Source of the DNA: Pseudomonadota bacterium
GTDB lineage: Bacteria > Bdellovibrionota > Bacteriovoracia > Bacteriovoracales > Bacteriovoracaceae
Length of the DNA stretch: 64,000 nt
Direction: 5' to 3'
Assembly: GCA_027488375.1 (NCBI GenBank)
Contig: JAIYBW010000003.1
Location: 248,001-312,000, forward strand
The notes under the pieces are model-generated. The model was given only the letters and a program-made list of their open reading frames with translations. It had not been told where the DNA came from and did no database searches. Of the stretch, positions 16,563 to 25,397 are shown one piece after another (position 1 is the stretch's first letter; each line of letters begins with the position of its first letter). The position numbers were made by a program, and so were the translations under genes.

Positions 16563-17123
16563 ATGTTGAGTCTTGAGATCTTACTTCTGGGGTGTGCACT
16601 GGCGCTGGATGCAGGGATTGCTAGTTTTGCCTTAGGTATTCTCAATCTAGACATATCAATTCATCATAAATTTAGACGTGGCTTAATCATTTGTACTCTT
16701 TTTGGATTCTTTCAATTTTTTATGCTCTGGCTTGGAAGTCATGCAGGGTATTATCTATCTTTTTCAGATTATGGTTACTTGTTCCAATTGATAGTCGCTT
16801 CAATCTTTATTGGATTGGGGACAAAAGTTTTTCTAGAAAGTTTTAATTCCGATGACAGGTCAATTGTTTGGGGATTTGGTTCGTTACTTATTATAGCCTC
16901 TGCTACAAGTCTTGATGCCCTCATCTCTGGTGTCAGTTTAGGTACTCTTCCTTATCCTCATTGGACAGCCACAGAAGTCGGAATTATAACTTTTCTCATC
17001 TGCAGTCTTTTTTACGGAGCATCTTTTGTTTTAAAATCTCTTCCAAGTCAATGGCTACTGAGGTTCGCTGCTTTTGTGTTTTATATCCTCGGTGGAAGAG
17101 TTATCTTTCAGCATTATCTATAG
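16563..17123 (+). CDS. MntP/YtaF-family integral membrane protein (probable Mn exporter)
   Basis: 186 residues, six hydrophobic segments. The MntP signature Asp-containing helices are present in both halves: ALALDAGIASFALGI near the N-terminus and ATSLDALISGVSLG in the middle. Members export Mn(II) or are of unknown substrate (YtaF). A good SD (AAAGGA) precedes the ATG. No yybP-ykoY Mn riboswitch is visible in the 67-nt upstream gap. The threonine dehydratase gene starts 8 nt downstream, so they may be co-transcribed. Confidence 0.8.
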   Translation: MLSLEILLLGCALALDAGIASFALGILNLDISIHHKFRRGLIICTLFGFFQFFMLWLGSHAGYYLSFSDYGYLFQLIVASIFIGLGTKVFLESFNSDDRSIVWGFGSLLIIASATSLDALISGVSLGTLPYPHWTATEVGIITFLICSLFYGASFVLKSLPSQWLLRFAAFVFYILGGRVIFQHYL

Positions 17124-17131
17124 GAGAAATT

Positions 17132-18355
17132 ATGATCGTAGATTTTGGACAGCTTAAAAAAGCCTATCAGAAATTATCTCCCATGATAGGGCCAACACCA
17201 TTGGTCTATAACGAGTGGCTTTCTCAACAATACCAATGTCAGGTTTTTTTAAAACTCGAGAACATGCTTCCTATCGGTTCATTTAAAATGAGAGGAGCTA
17301 CTTATAAAATTTCACAATTAAATGCTGCTGAAAAAAAATTAGGTGTTCTTGCTGTGAGTGCTGGAAACCATGCTCAGGGAGTGGCCTGGGCAGCTCAAAA
17401 GTTTAAAATTAAAGCAACAATCATAATGCCAGAAGGATCGCCTTTAACCAAAATTAGAAACACGGAATCATTAGGAGCAACTGTTATCCTTAAGGGAAAA
17501 AATATTGAAGAGTGTTTTGAAGTCGCTCAAGAAATGATGAAAAAAAAGAAAATGATTTTCGTTCATCCCTATCATGATCCTTATGTGATTGCAGGACAGG
17601 GGACTGTCGCTTTTGAGTTATTGGAGCAATTGCCTGAAGTTGATTATGTCTTCTCTTCGATTGGCGGTGGAGGATTAGTATCTGGTATGGGACAGGTTCT
17701 CAAGGCAAAAAAAGCAAAAGCAAAAGTTATTGCTGGTCAAGCCTCTGGTTGTTCTTCGATGGCGCAATCCTTGGCGGCCGGGAAAATTATTACGACCAAT
17801 AAAGCGGAGACTTTTGCAGATGGTATTAGAGTCAAAAATGTTAATGAAGATATGTTTAAATCTTTAAAGTCTGTAGTTGATAGCTCACATCTTGTTGATG
17901 ATGAGAAAATGGCATGGGCCATCTTGCAATTGATGGAAAAAGCAAGAGTGATTGCCGAAGGGGCCGGGGCATTACCATTGGCACTTTTTGACCAGCTCTT
18001 TCAAAAAAATCCGAAAAAATTTAAAGGCAAGAAAATTGTCCTCGTCGTATGCGGTGGAAATATTGACGTCAATTTATTGGAAAGAATTATTGATCGTGGA
18101 CTTATCGAGTCTCATCGTAAGATCAGAATATCTATTCCTATTAGTGATCGACCAGGAGTTCTTCATCAGTTAACAAAAGTCATAAAAGATGTTGGCGCTA
18201 ACATTCTTGAAGTTGTTCATGATAGAACTTCAAATGAGACTGGTATCACTGGGACAAACGTTTTTTTTACGCTTGAAACTAAAGGTGAAATTCACATGAA
18301 GCAATTGCTAGAAGAGATGAGAAAAGACTTTCCTTTAGTTAAAGTCATTTATTGA
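17132..18355 (+). CDS. Threonine ammonia-lyase with C-terminal ACT domain
   Basis: 407 residues from the ATG at 17132, which has a TAGGAGAAA SD; the longer frame starting at 16961 lies inside the MntP-like gene and is rejected. PLP enzyme converting threonine to 2-oxobutyrate. Lys52 in GSFKMRGA is the PLP Schiff-base lysine; the phosphate-binding SIGGGGLVSG loop, VSAGNHAQGVA and VCGGNID are intact. A single ACT domain (ISIPISDRPGVLHQLTK) at the C-terminus makes it the ~400-residue type (ilvA/tdcB-like) rather than the 500-residue two-ACT IlvA, so its feedback regulation may differ. No ilv operon nearby. Confidence 0.92.
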   Translation: MIVDFGQLKKAYQKLSPMIGPTPLVYNEWLSQQYQCQVFLKLENMLPIGSFKMRGATYKISQLNAAEKKLGVLAVSAGNHAQGVAWAAQKFKIKATIIMPEGSPLTKIRNTESLGATVILKGKNIEECFEVAQEMMKKKKMIFVHPYHDPYVIAGQGTVAFELLEQLPEVDYVFSSIGGGGLVSGMGQVLKAKKAKAKVIAGQASGCSSMAQSLAAGKIITTNKAETFADGIRVKNVNEDMFKSLKSVVDSSHLVDDEKMAWAILQLMEKARVIAEGAGALPLALFDQLFQKNPKKFKGKKIVLVVCGGNIDVNLLERIIDRGLIESHRKIRISIPISDRPGVLHQLTKVIKDVGANILEVVHDRTSNETGITGTNVFFTLETKGEIHMKQLLEEMRKDFPLVKVIY

Positions 18356-18363
18356 AATTTGAA

Positions 18364-18393
18364 GCCTTCTGAAATGGAATCAAATCAGAAGGC
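18364..18393 (+). terminator. Hairpin after the threonine ammonia-lyase gene
   Basis: GCCTTCTGA (18364-18372) pairs perfectly with TCAGAAGGC (18385-18393); only a short TTAATG tail, so terminator strength is uncertain. It could also serve the convergent gene. Confidence 0.5.
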
Positions 18394-18436
18394 TTAATGA
18401 TAGACTTAATCAAGAGAGTCAGGCCTAATTTTTAGA

Positions 18437-18658
18437 CTAAGATTTCTTTTTGCAGTGATCATCAGCGCAGCAAGGCTTCTTTTCTTCTTTCTTGCAAGAA
18501 CCATCCTTACATTTTTCTTCTTTCTCACAAGAAGGCTTTTTACACTCTTCTTTAGAGCAAGATGTCGTTTCTTTTTTTGCACAACAAGACTTATTCAACA
18601 TTGAGCAAGAAACGTTTGCAAACAAAAAGGCCAGGGTAAGAATTGAAACAAGTTTCAT
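18437..18658 (-). CDS. Small Cys/Lys/Glu-rich exported protein, possible metal binder
   Basis: 73 residues from the ATG at 18658, which has GAGG at SD distance; an ATG four codons upstream lacks one. A hydrophobic signal peptide ends in ANVSC, possibly a weak lipobox (Asn at -3). The mature part is almost only Cys, Lys, Glu, Ser and Asp, with 11 Cys in spaced pairs (SCCAKK, CKKPSC, CKDGSC, PCCADDHC). No hydrophobic core is possible, so it is probably held together by metal or disulfides, like metallothionein-type proteins. No homologue recognised. Confidence 0.7.
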   Translation of the reverse strand: MKLVSILTLAFLFANVSCSMLNKSCCAKKETTSCSKEECKKPSCEKEEKCKDGSCKKEEKKPCCADDHCKKKS

Positions 18659-18772
18659 ACATTTCCTCATTTTTATATTTGGGATAGTTCAATTAACTTT
18701 CTTTCGTATTATAATGGACTCTTTTCTGATAAACAAAATGATTTGTTTTATTAGTTTTAATAGGGGTGTTGT

Positions 18773-19669
18773 TTGACAAGGATTGTTGGTTATTTCTCTT
18801 TATTTTTAATTTTTTCCTCTGCTGCCTTTGCAGACTCAATCACATTACATCTCCTACGCTCTCCTCTTGGTATTAATTGGAAAAGTCCATTTACGATGAC
18901 TATTTCTGCTCTTAAAAACTCTCTGGCCTATACTCAAGGTCGTAGGGCCTTTGGAATAAGTCATGTTTTTGTTGAAGTTTCGTGTGATTCAACTGGTGAA
19001 AGAATCTTTCGAGGGCAAACTTCAACTGATGATTCCAACGAAAGAGAATTAATTTTTAAAGAGAAATATGGCATGGGTGTCATGTTTCACACTTATAAAG
19101 GTAAGTATGAAAAAGACTCAGACATTTTAAAAGATTTGTCATCTTACGAAGGCTCCCCTAGACGAGGCGCCTTTAAGGCCCTTATTTCTCCGGCCACTTG
19201 TCAAAGAATGCTTCGCTATGCAGATGAGTATGAGAGACTTGGTTTTGGTCAAATTTACTCAGGCTTACAGGCAGATCCTTTAAAAGGTGAGGGAGCAGGT
19301 TGTTCTGCATTCGGAATTAGTTTTTTAAGAATTGGTGGAATTCTCGAGCCCTTTATGAAGAACTGGCAAAATGTTATTGATGTCCCTAAACGTTTTATTG
19401 GGGGACCACTAACGGGTAAGGAAGTTCATATATTAAAAATACTCAAACGACCTCAAGCCAAATGGAGCTCAAAAGAACCTCATATTCATCTTGAAGCTTG
19501 GAATCCAGAGAAAATGCATGATTGGGTTGAGAAAACTTATGATGAGTTTATTAAGGATGAGTATCAAGGCAGCTATCTTTTAGAAGTCGAAAAATTGGGA
19601 AAATCAAAAACTGTTATCGTGGATCTGACTGATCGTAAAACTCCCACAGGATCTTTTTGGATGTATTAA
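18773..19669 (+). CDS. Exported protein of unknown function
   Basis: 298 residues, TTG start with AGGGGTG upstream; signal peptide ends near AFA-DS. The mature protein has a HVFVEVSCDSTGE strand, a GRRAFGISH stretch and GAGCSAFGISFLR around residue 180. A Cys followed by small residues at a helix start, with His residues in the first strand, could be a permuted papain-like (NlpC/P60-like) active site, but this is only a guess. Its TAA abuts the ATG of the truncated haemoglobin gene, so the two are co-transcribed. Confidence 0.72.
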   Translation: MTRIVGYFSLFLIFSSAAFADSITLHLLRSPLGINWKSPFTMTISALKNSLAYTQGRRAFGISHVFVEVSCDSTGERIFRGQTSTDDSNERELIFKEKYGMGVMFHTYKGKYEKDSDILKDLSSYEGSPRRGAFKALISPATCQRMLRYADEYERLGFGQIYSGLQADPLKGEGAGCSAFGISFLRIGGILEPFMKNWQNVIDVPKRFIGGPLTGKEVHILKILKRPQAKWSSKEPHIHLEAWNPEKMHDWVEKTYDEFIKDEYQGSYLLEVEKLGKSKTVIVDLTDRKTPTGSFWMY

Positions 19670-20047
19670 ATGTTATTTGATGAAGTCGGCGGAATGCCTT
19701 TCATAGAAAAATTAGTTGATGATTTCTATGAAATAATGAGTAATGATCCCGAAGCCAAAGACTGTCTTGCTACTCATCTTGGTCGTGATATGAAAGAGTC
19801 AGCCGTTAAATTAAAGTTTTTTTTATCAGGTTGGCTTGGCGGTCCCCAGCTTTATCTAGAAAAATTTGGGCACCCAAGATTAAGAATGCGGCATAATCCC
19901 TTTTCCATCGGTCCCAGCGAAGCTGAGCAGTGGCTCTATTGCATGCGTCAGGCGCTTTTGAAATCTACAATTTCCGATTCTTTAAGAGTGCAGCTTTTTG
20001 ATTCTTTTATCCAAGTTGCAAAAATGCTAGTTAACCGTCCAAGCTAA
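19670..20047 (+). CDS. Group II truncated haemoglobin
   Basis: 125 residues, normal for trHbO-type globins. The E-F region FLSGWLGGPQLYLEKFGHPRLRMRH carries the proximal His of the family, followed by PFSIG and W-L-Y-C-M-R-Q-A. These bind O2/NO-type ligands and serve in O2 supply or detoxification. It starts directly after the stop of the exported protein at 18773-19669 and is cytoplasmic. Confidence 0.92.
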   Translation: MLFDEVGGMPFIEKLVDDFYEIMSNDPEAKDCLATHLGRDMKESAVKLKFFLSGWLGGPQLYLEKFGHPRLRMRHNPFSIGPSEAEQWLYCMRQALLKSTISDSLRVQLFDSFIQVAKMLVNRPS

Positions 20048-20138
20048 AATATCAAATTAAATAGAGAGTAGTTGACTCGAAAGCTTAAGAACTGATTCTC
20101 AGTAAGAAAATGATGGAATTGAAATTAAGGTAACTCGC

Positions 20139-20144
20139 TATAAT
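20139..20144 (+). promoter_or_regulatory. Candidate -10 element giving a leaderless mRNA
   Basis: A consensus TATAAT ends 6 nt before the ATG at 20151, so transcription at the usual +1 distance would begin at the A of ATG. No SD is seen. The -35 is unclear (TTGAAA at 20119 is only 14 nt away). Confidence 0.4.
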
Positions 20145-20150
20145 AATTTG

Positions 20151-21260
20151 ATGAAGACTTTTCTTACTCTCATTTGTTTTTTTCATTCTCTTACGATCTT
20201 TGCCTCATATTCTAAACCCCAGTTGATCGCTAGATTCAATAGTTCAGATCATTTTAATTCTGCACCGGGAATTTCTTGTTATTCTTCTGATCCGCTGGCC
20301 GCTGAGAGTGGAATATTTTTAAGCTGTAAAGATTCTAGTGGAGATTCGATTCTTGCGAGATTTAGACCTGAGTTTGAAGTATTAGCAAAATCTAATTCCT
20401 CCCTATTTTCACGTCCTGTGGAACTTAATAGTATCGTTTCATGGTATGAATTTAATGAGTCTCAGCTCAATACATTTTTTGAATTTGAATCTGAAAAATT
20501 AAAACAAAAGAAGCTTAGAGATTTAGGGCCATTAAGTTCACTTATTGACTCTTTTTTACCAATTAAAAATGGTTTCTATATATATCGTCTGCAAGATGAT
20601 GATAAATCCTTTAATCTCTGGAAGGATGATGTCGTTTCTTCATTATTTAAAAATTCTTCTTCACATCTTTTTCCCCCAATGACTAATGAGAATGGAGAGT
20701 TCATTTTTAAAAGAAGGCAGAATCATCTTTCAGAAAATGCACCAGATGACTTAATCCTGTGGGATGGAGAATTTAAGACAATTTTAAAAGACCGAGATAG
20801 TGACCCTCAATCGATTATAAAATCGTTTAGACATCAGTATTCATTTGATCAAGAAGGCATAGCACTTGTTGTTACAGATGATAGGGGAGAGGTTCTTGTT
20901 ATTGTTAAGAACGGAGCTCTCAATTCTGTGGTCAGAGTTGGTCAAGATGTTGGTAGTTTAGATTATTTCTCACCCAAATTAAGGAATGGAATATTAGTTT
21001 TTAGGGGAAATGATTTAGAGGGACGCAAAACTCTCTGGGTTTATGAAAATGGGAATTTAAAAAGATTATTAACTCAGGGTGATGTCGTTCAAACTGATAA
21101 GGGGCCGGCCAGAGTTGACTATAATAATCAGGATGCAGTGTTCTTTAGTTCTGCCGGGGTAAGTAAAAATGGGGATGTTTATTTTCAGGCCGCTTTAACT
21201 GATATTGATTCGCCGCGCACTCTACTTGGAATCGGGCTTTTAGCATTTTATAGGGAGTAG
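20151..21260 (+). CDS. Exported beta-rich protein, unknown family
   Basis: 369 residues with a signal peptide (CFFHSLTIFAS). The mature protein is beta-rich with blade-like repeats such as LWDGEFKTILK, GEVLVIVKNGALNSVVRVG and TLWVYENGNLKRLLTQGD, suggesting a beta-propeller reader or binding protein (inference). No catalytic motif. ATG at 20151 is used rather than the TTG one codon before. It has no SD but a TATAAT 6 nt upstream. About 70 bp before the C26/M1 operon. Confidence 0.72.
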   Translation: MKTFLTLICFFHSLTIFASYSKPQLIARFNSSDHFNSAPGISCYSSDPLAAESGIFLSCKDSSGDSILARFRPEFEVLAKSNSSLFSRPVELNSIVSWYEFNESQLNTFFEFESEKLKQKKLRDLGPLSSLIDSFLPIKNGFYIYRLQDDDKSFNLWKDDVVSSLFKNSSSHLFPPMTNENGEFIFKRRQNHLSENAPDDLILWDGEFKTILKDRDSDPQSIIKSFRHQYSFDQEGIALVVTDDRGEVLVIVKNGALNSVVRVGQDVGSLDYFSPKLRNGILVFRGNDLEGRKTLWVYENGNLKRLLTQGDVVQTDKGPARVDYNNQDAVFFSSAGVSKNGDVYFQAALTDIDSPRTLLGIGLLAFYRE

Positions 21261-21330
21261 ATTTTGCCTCATCTGGAGTTATGTTTTTTGATTATTAAGA
21301 GTCAATTAAAATAGAAGAAAGGTGAATTCC

Positions 21331-22182
21331 ATGAATTATAAATATTTAGTCTTTGCTACTTTTCTATTTTTAAATTTTTCCCAAGCCGATGCATCTTGCA
21401 AGCTCAAATCTCCTGGTGCCATTGTCATAGGATGTACAACGAAGTGTGATTTTTTTACGAAGACAAGATTAAGGTCTCTTGGTCTTATGATGGGATACTC
21501 AGTAAAATTTAAAGACTTAAGCGCAAGACCTCATTCATTTGAAGATCTTCAGACAATCGATAGCCTTATCATACCTGGTGGTGCTGATATTCACCCTAAG
21601 TTTTATTTAAAAGACGTTGGCCCGGAATTAAGAACATATACGGAGAACAATCTTCATCTTGTTAAGTTCACAGACGAAGGTAAAAGAAGAGATCTTTTCG
21701 AGTATACAATCTTAAAAAAAATCATCTCAAGACCAGAAGAATTTCAAAAATTCCCGGTGTTAGGAATTTGTAGAGGAATGCAAATGATGTCGGTGGCCCA
21801 GGGGCTGCCACTTTACTTAGATATTGCCACTGAATTAGGTATCCCTAATCGTCAATACAAACTGGATAAAATAGATATCACCGAGACTCCTTCCCTGATG
21901 AGCTCATTATATGGAAACAAAAAATTTAGAGGGGTTGAGCTCCATCACCAGGGAATTAGGGTTGATTATTATCAATCTCACAAGGAAGATTACCCTCAAG
22001 TGTTAGTGAGCGCTTATTCAAACGATGGCAAAATTGCAGAATCAATTGAGTATAAAGGATTTACTGCTTTAGGTGTTCAATATCATCCTGAAAAATCCAC
22101 TCCGAATGTTGCCCGTCCTGTTTTCAGTTGGCTTTTAGAAAAAGCATGTGAATACAAAAATAACTTTAAGGCCCAAGAATGA
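21331..22182 (+). CDS. Exported class-I glutamine-amidotransferase-like hydrolase (peptidase C26 type)
   Basis: 283 residues from the ATG at 21331 (AAAGG SD); signal peptide MNYKYLVFATFLFLNF to about Ala22. The fold is the class-I GATase/gamma-glutamyl hydrolase type: LIIPGGADIHP, the nucleophile elbow LGICRGMQMM with Cys147, an ELHHQGI loop, and GVQYHPEKS with His252 and Glu254, a complete triad. Cytoplasmic PuuD-like relatives cleave gamma-glutamyl amides; an exported one would act in periplasm or outside, perhaps on gamma-glutamyl bonds such as those of peptidoglycan stems or glutathione (inference). Overlaps the next gene by ATGA. Confidence 0.86.
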   Translation: MNYKYLVFATFLFLNFSQADASCKLKSPGAIVIGCTTKCDFFTKTRLRSLGLMMGYSVKFKDLSARPHSFEDLQTIDSLIIPGGADIHPKFYLKDVGPELRTYTENNLHLVKFTDEGKRRDLFEYTILKKIISRPEEFQKFPVLGICRGMQMMSVAQGLPLYLDIATELGIPNRQYKLDKIDITETPSLMSSLYGNKKFRGVELHHQGIRVDYYQSHKEDYPQVLVSAYSNDGKIAESIEYKGFTALGVQYHPEKSTPNVARPVFSWLLEKACEYKNNFKAQE

Positions 22183-23531
22183 AAAAAATATTTTTCTTAT
22201 TCTCTCTCATTTCTTCAGCTGCTTATGCCAATCTTCACCTCGCTCCGCCTGATTTTGATGTCCAAAACGGAAGGGCGATTTTCGTAGACTTTAAAAAAGC
22301 AGATTACTCTATTCATTACGATATGATTGAAGAGCGCGCTACTGTAAGAACGCGAATTACATTTGAAGCTAAAAATTCAGGATTCCCTCTTTTTGATCTC
22401 ATTCCTTATCCAAATTCAATGCAGCTTGATGGCAAAAAAGTAAGCCAGGATTTAATCAAATTCCCAGGTGGCGTTTCGCAACTGAGAAAAGTTAATCGAG
22501 TTGTTGGCCCAGGAATTCATGTCTTAGAATTGAGTAATGAGATTTCTACAAACATATCTTTTCATAGTGATTTCGGGTCTGTTTCACAAGCATTTTGGAT
22601 CAGAGATTTAAAAGATCGAATGTTCCTTGAGCAGTATATCCCTTCAAATTTTGAGTTCGATCAGTATGAAATGAATTTGAATCTTTCATTTGAGGGAGCA
22701 GAGGAGATTGAGCAAGATATTTATACAAACGGTGTTGCGACAAGAACTTCACCAACGAGCTGGTCCATCAAGTTTCCTGCCCATTATACTGTATCCTGTC
22801 CGTATTTTCATATGACTCCTCAAGGGTGGATGAAAAGACTTGATTTTAATTATTTATCTTTATCAGGAAAAAATATTCCAATAACTGTTTATTCACCATG
22901 GAAGAAACGCACGAAACGCTTTAAAGCTGAAGCCTTGAGGGTTATGCAAGAGCTTGAAGCTGATTATGGCCCTTGGGGACATGATGGATTTGTCGCTTAT
23001 GGAACCATGAAGGGAACAGGGGGAATGGAGCATGCTGGTGCAACTGCAACCTCTTTTGGGGCCCTCGATCATGAAATGTTACATTCTTATTTTGCCAAAG
23101 GTGTAATCCCGGCCAATGGAAATTCTGGCTGGATTGATGAGGCGATAGCAAGTTGGAGGGATAAGGGTTATCAGCGACTTCTTGCTCCAGGATTTTCAGG
23201 AAGTAATCTAGGATCACAGTCAATCTATAAACGGAATACTGATAGCCGGGCCTATGCTCTTGGGGCGGCTTTTATGGGCTACCTAGACTACAGATTACAA
23301 GATCATGGGGGTCTCAAAGCGTTTTTGCGGGGTTATTTCCATGCTTATAAACATCAGGTCATAACCACTGAACATTTTAAAAACAATCTAGAGTTCTTTT
23401 CAGGTCTTAATCTCGATTCAGAATTTGAAACTTATATTTGGGGTGAGAATAGCGAAGATTCTCTTCATCATGTAGAAGAAAATCCTCATCATAAGGCCCT
23501 TTCAACAGCTCAGCTTAAATCAATCCTTTAA
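22179..23531 (+). CDS. Exported M1-type (gluzincin) metallopeptidase
   Basis: 450 residues with a signal peptide (LFSLISSAAYA-N). The zinc site fits the M1 consensus HExxH-x18-E: His298, Glu299, His302 (HEMLH) and Glu321 (WIDEAIASW). GTGGMEHAGA just upstream takes the place of the GAMEN motif. The N-terminal 200 residues form the beta domain that precedes M1 catalytic cores. Probably an aminopeptidase-like enzyme working outside the cytoplasm. Translationally coupled (4-bp overlap) to the exported C26-like hydrolase, so the pair likely serves one degradation route. A strong terminator follows. Confidence 0.88.
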   Translation: MKKIFFLFSLISSAAYANLHLAPPDFDVQNGRAIFVDFKKADYSIHYDMIEERATVRTRITFEAKNSGFPLFDLIPYPNSMQLDGKKVSQDLIKFPGGVSQLRKVNRVVGPGIHVLELSNEISTNISFHSDFGSVSQAFWIRDLKDRMFLEQYIPSNFEFDQYEMNLNLSFEGAEEIEQDIYTNGVATRTSPTSWSIKFPAHYTVSCPYFHMTPQGWMKRLDFNYLSLSGKNIPITVYSPWKKRTKRFKAEALRVMQELEADYGPWGHDGFVAYGTMKGTGGMEHAGATATSFGALDHEMLHSYFAKGVIPANGNSGWIDEAIASWRDKGYQRLLAPGFSGSNLGSQSIYKRNTDSRAYALGAAFMGYLDYRLQDHGGLKAFLRGYFHAYKHQVITTEHFKNNLEFFSGLNLDSEFETYIWGENSEDSLHHVEENPHHKALSTAQLKSIL

Positions 23532-23578
23532 TCCGACTTTGGCAAAAGAATCACTTGCCATTTTCGAGATACTAAAAA

Positions 23579-23610
23579 GAGGGAACCATTGGGTTCCCTC
23601 TTTTATTTTA
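23579..23610 (+). terminator. Intrinsic terminator after the C26/M1 operon
   Basis: Perfect 9-bp stem GAGGGAACC/GGTTCCCTC with loop ATTG, then TTTTATTTT. Confidence 0.9.
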
Positions 23611-23700
23611 ATAAGTTAGATCTGACTAAATTATAGACAGTCGAATGTATTAAGTTCTCGAGTACTTCATTTTAACAGGTCACGAGCTCATACTTGGGAC

Positions 23701-25215
23701 ATGATAAAAATCTTAAGTTTTTTTCTCATCCTTTTCAGTGCCTCCTTGATGGCGCAAGATCTAAGCGGCGATCTTGATTTTATTGAGACTCAAAATACTT
23801 TAGGTAGTCCCTATAATGTTCCCATCTATATCGATCTTGATGGAAATATAAGTCTGATAAACCAGCACTCTAATGCGAGTATTTCACTTGGTCCTCTTGC
23901 TCATACGATTTGGACACGTAATAAATCTCGATATATTAAGGCGATGCCTAGCTCAAAGTTTTCATTTTATGACCAAGATAATAGTTTGGGCTGGATAGAA
24001 GTAAAAAGAAATAGAATCGAATTTGGATTGGGTTTTGAGGGGACTGTAGCATCAAATATACTGGCTGTTGGTTTGGCTCCCTTCAAAGGTGCGAGAGAAA
24101 TCATGATTCGCCAGACAAAAACAGTGGATGAAAAGACAGATGGTACATCACTTCCAAAAAAACTGAATGAATTAGAAGACTGGCAAGTTGGTGATAGTGG
24201 AACTTTTCAACGATATGGTGGAATCAGCCTGTACGCAGGCCTAAGCTACAGTGTCGTTAATATTCTGACTGCTGGTATCGTTATTCAAAACTTATTTAGC
24301 ATAAATCTGCGAAAGCTATCTTCAACAAAAGTACAGTTGATGATAGCCGAAGAAAATTTAAAGAATCGTCGACTTCAGGCCGGAGTCACTGTTGCAACAA
24401 CTCAAATTCACTTTATAAAGGGGCATCGAGTTGCTTCTTTCTTTACTCTTGACCTAGACAATCCTGAGCATCATAAACTCTATAGAGATGCGATTAAAGG
24501 TAGAATTCACCTTTTACAGGAAAAGCTCCCCCTTGATTCACAGAAGATGGATTGGAAAGGTACAGAGAAAAAGGCTTATTTTGGCATTCCTGGAGTTCTC
24601 GGGAGAAATTTCCAGCGCTCTCACTATGATTTTAATACAGAAGGGGAGGAAGAGGCTCTCGATGTAAATCTAAGAAAAAATTCAGGAATATTTCTTCCAT
24701 TAAGAAACCATAGTCGAATTATTTATCAATCTGATGAGGCGATCACAGTTTTTTGGTTCTCTGAAATGAATAAAGCGAGAATTAAAGATCTTAAAAAAAG
24801 ATTTCTTATCCCTGGTAAAATTATGGGAGCCGATGGCTTTGATACGATGTTACCTGATGAGAGAAAGCTAGGGGCAACAGTAACACAAATTGGCTTAAGC
24901 TTGAGCCGCTCAGAATTGGAGTCGGTTTCTCCAGAAATTTTGAATTCTATTTTACAAAATTTCAAAGAGCGTTGTGAGGAGCTTAATTTAGATTGTAAGA
25001 GAAGATCAAAATTAAGGAATATTTCCGAAAAACTTAATGAGTGGAAAAATCAGGCGTGGAGTGCCGTCAGAGTTCCCCTCGCAAACTTATTAATGGAAGA
25101 GCCTGCTCTTATTTATGCCTATGTGAAATCTCTCAACCTTAAAAAGAGAGTTTATTTCAAATTTTTAAATCAAAAGTTTCAATCTCTCGAAGGAGCTGCT
25201 CCTATTATTTTTTAA
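23701..25215 (+). CDS. Exported protein of unknown function
   Basis: 504 residues with a signal peptide ending LMA-QD. The first half is beta-rich with Gly-Tyr patterns (RYGGISLYAGLSYSVVNILTAG), as if part is membrane-inserted or outer-surface; the second half is charged and more helical. A C-x6-C pair (RCEELNLDC) near residue 427 is the only Cys feature. No family recognised. Lies between a terminator and the oxidase operon; no SD is obvious before the ATG. Confidence 0.7.
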   Translation: MIKILSFFLILFSASLMAQDLSGDLDFIETQNTLGSPYNVPIYIDLDGNISLINQHSNASISLGPLAHTIWTRNKSRYIKAMPSSKFSFYDQDNSLGWIEVKRNRIEFGLGFEGTVASNILAVGLAPFKGAREIMIRQTKTVDEKTDGTSLPKKLNELEDWQVGDSGTFQRYGGISLYAGLSYSVVNILTAGIVIQNLFSINLRKLSSTKVQLMIAEENLKNRRLQAGVTVATTQIHFIKGHRVASFFTLDLDNPEHHKLYRDAIKGRIHLLQEKLPLDSQKMDWKGTEKKAYFGIPGVLGRNFQRSHYDFNTEGEEEALDVNLRKNSGIFLPLRNHSRIIYQSDEAITVFWFSEMNKARIKDLKKRFLIPGKIMGADGFDTMLPDERKLGATVTQIGLSLSRSELESVSPEILNSILQNFKERCEELNLDCKRRSKLRNISEKLNEWKNQAWSAVRVPLANLLMEEPALIYAYVKSLNLKKRVYFKFLNQKFQSLEGAAPIIF

Positions 25216-25397
25216 ATAATTTATTTCAGAGGGCCCTACTGACTCAAAATCAATTAAGGACAAAAAGAGTATTGGTGTGGCGTGTTAGAATTTGTCTTTC
25301 AATTTATTTGTTTGAAACGCAGCGACAAGGTTGCATCTTTTTATTCTCTCATATAAACTGTGGATATTTCAGAATCTTTTTTTTTGGAGCTCAATCT

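Noticed and set aside
16961-17131. Extended N-terminus for threonine ammonia-lyase
   Set aside because: The extension overlaps the MntP-like gene in another frame, does not resemble the family, and a good SD precedes the ATG at 17132.
18492-18776. Plus-strand frame opposite the Cys-rich small lipoprotein
   Set aside because: Mirror of the low-complexity minus-strand gene, no signal or SD; treated as a shadow.
25331-25357. TTGCAT and TATAAA as the promoter of the oxidase operon
   Set aside because: Spacer of only 15 nt; plausible but too weak to list.
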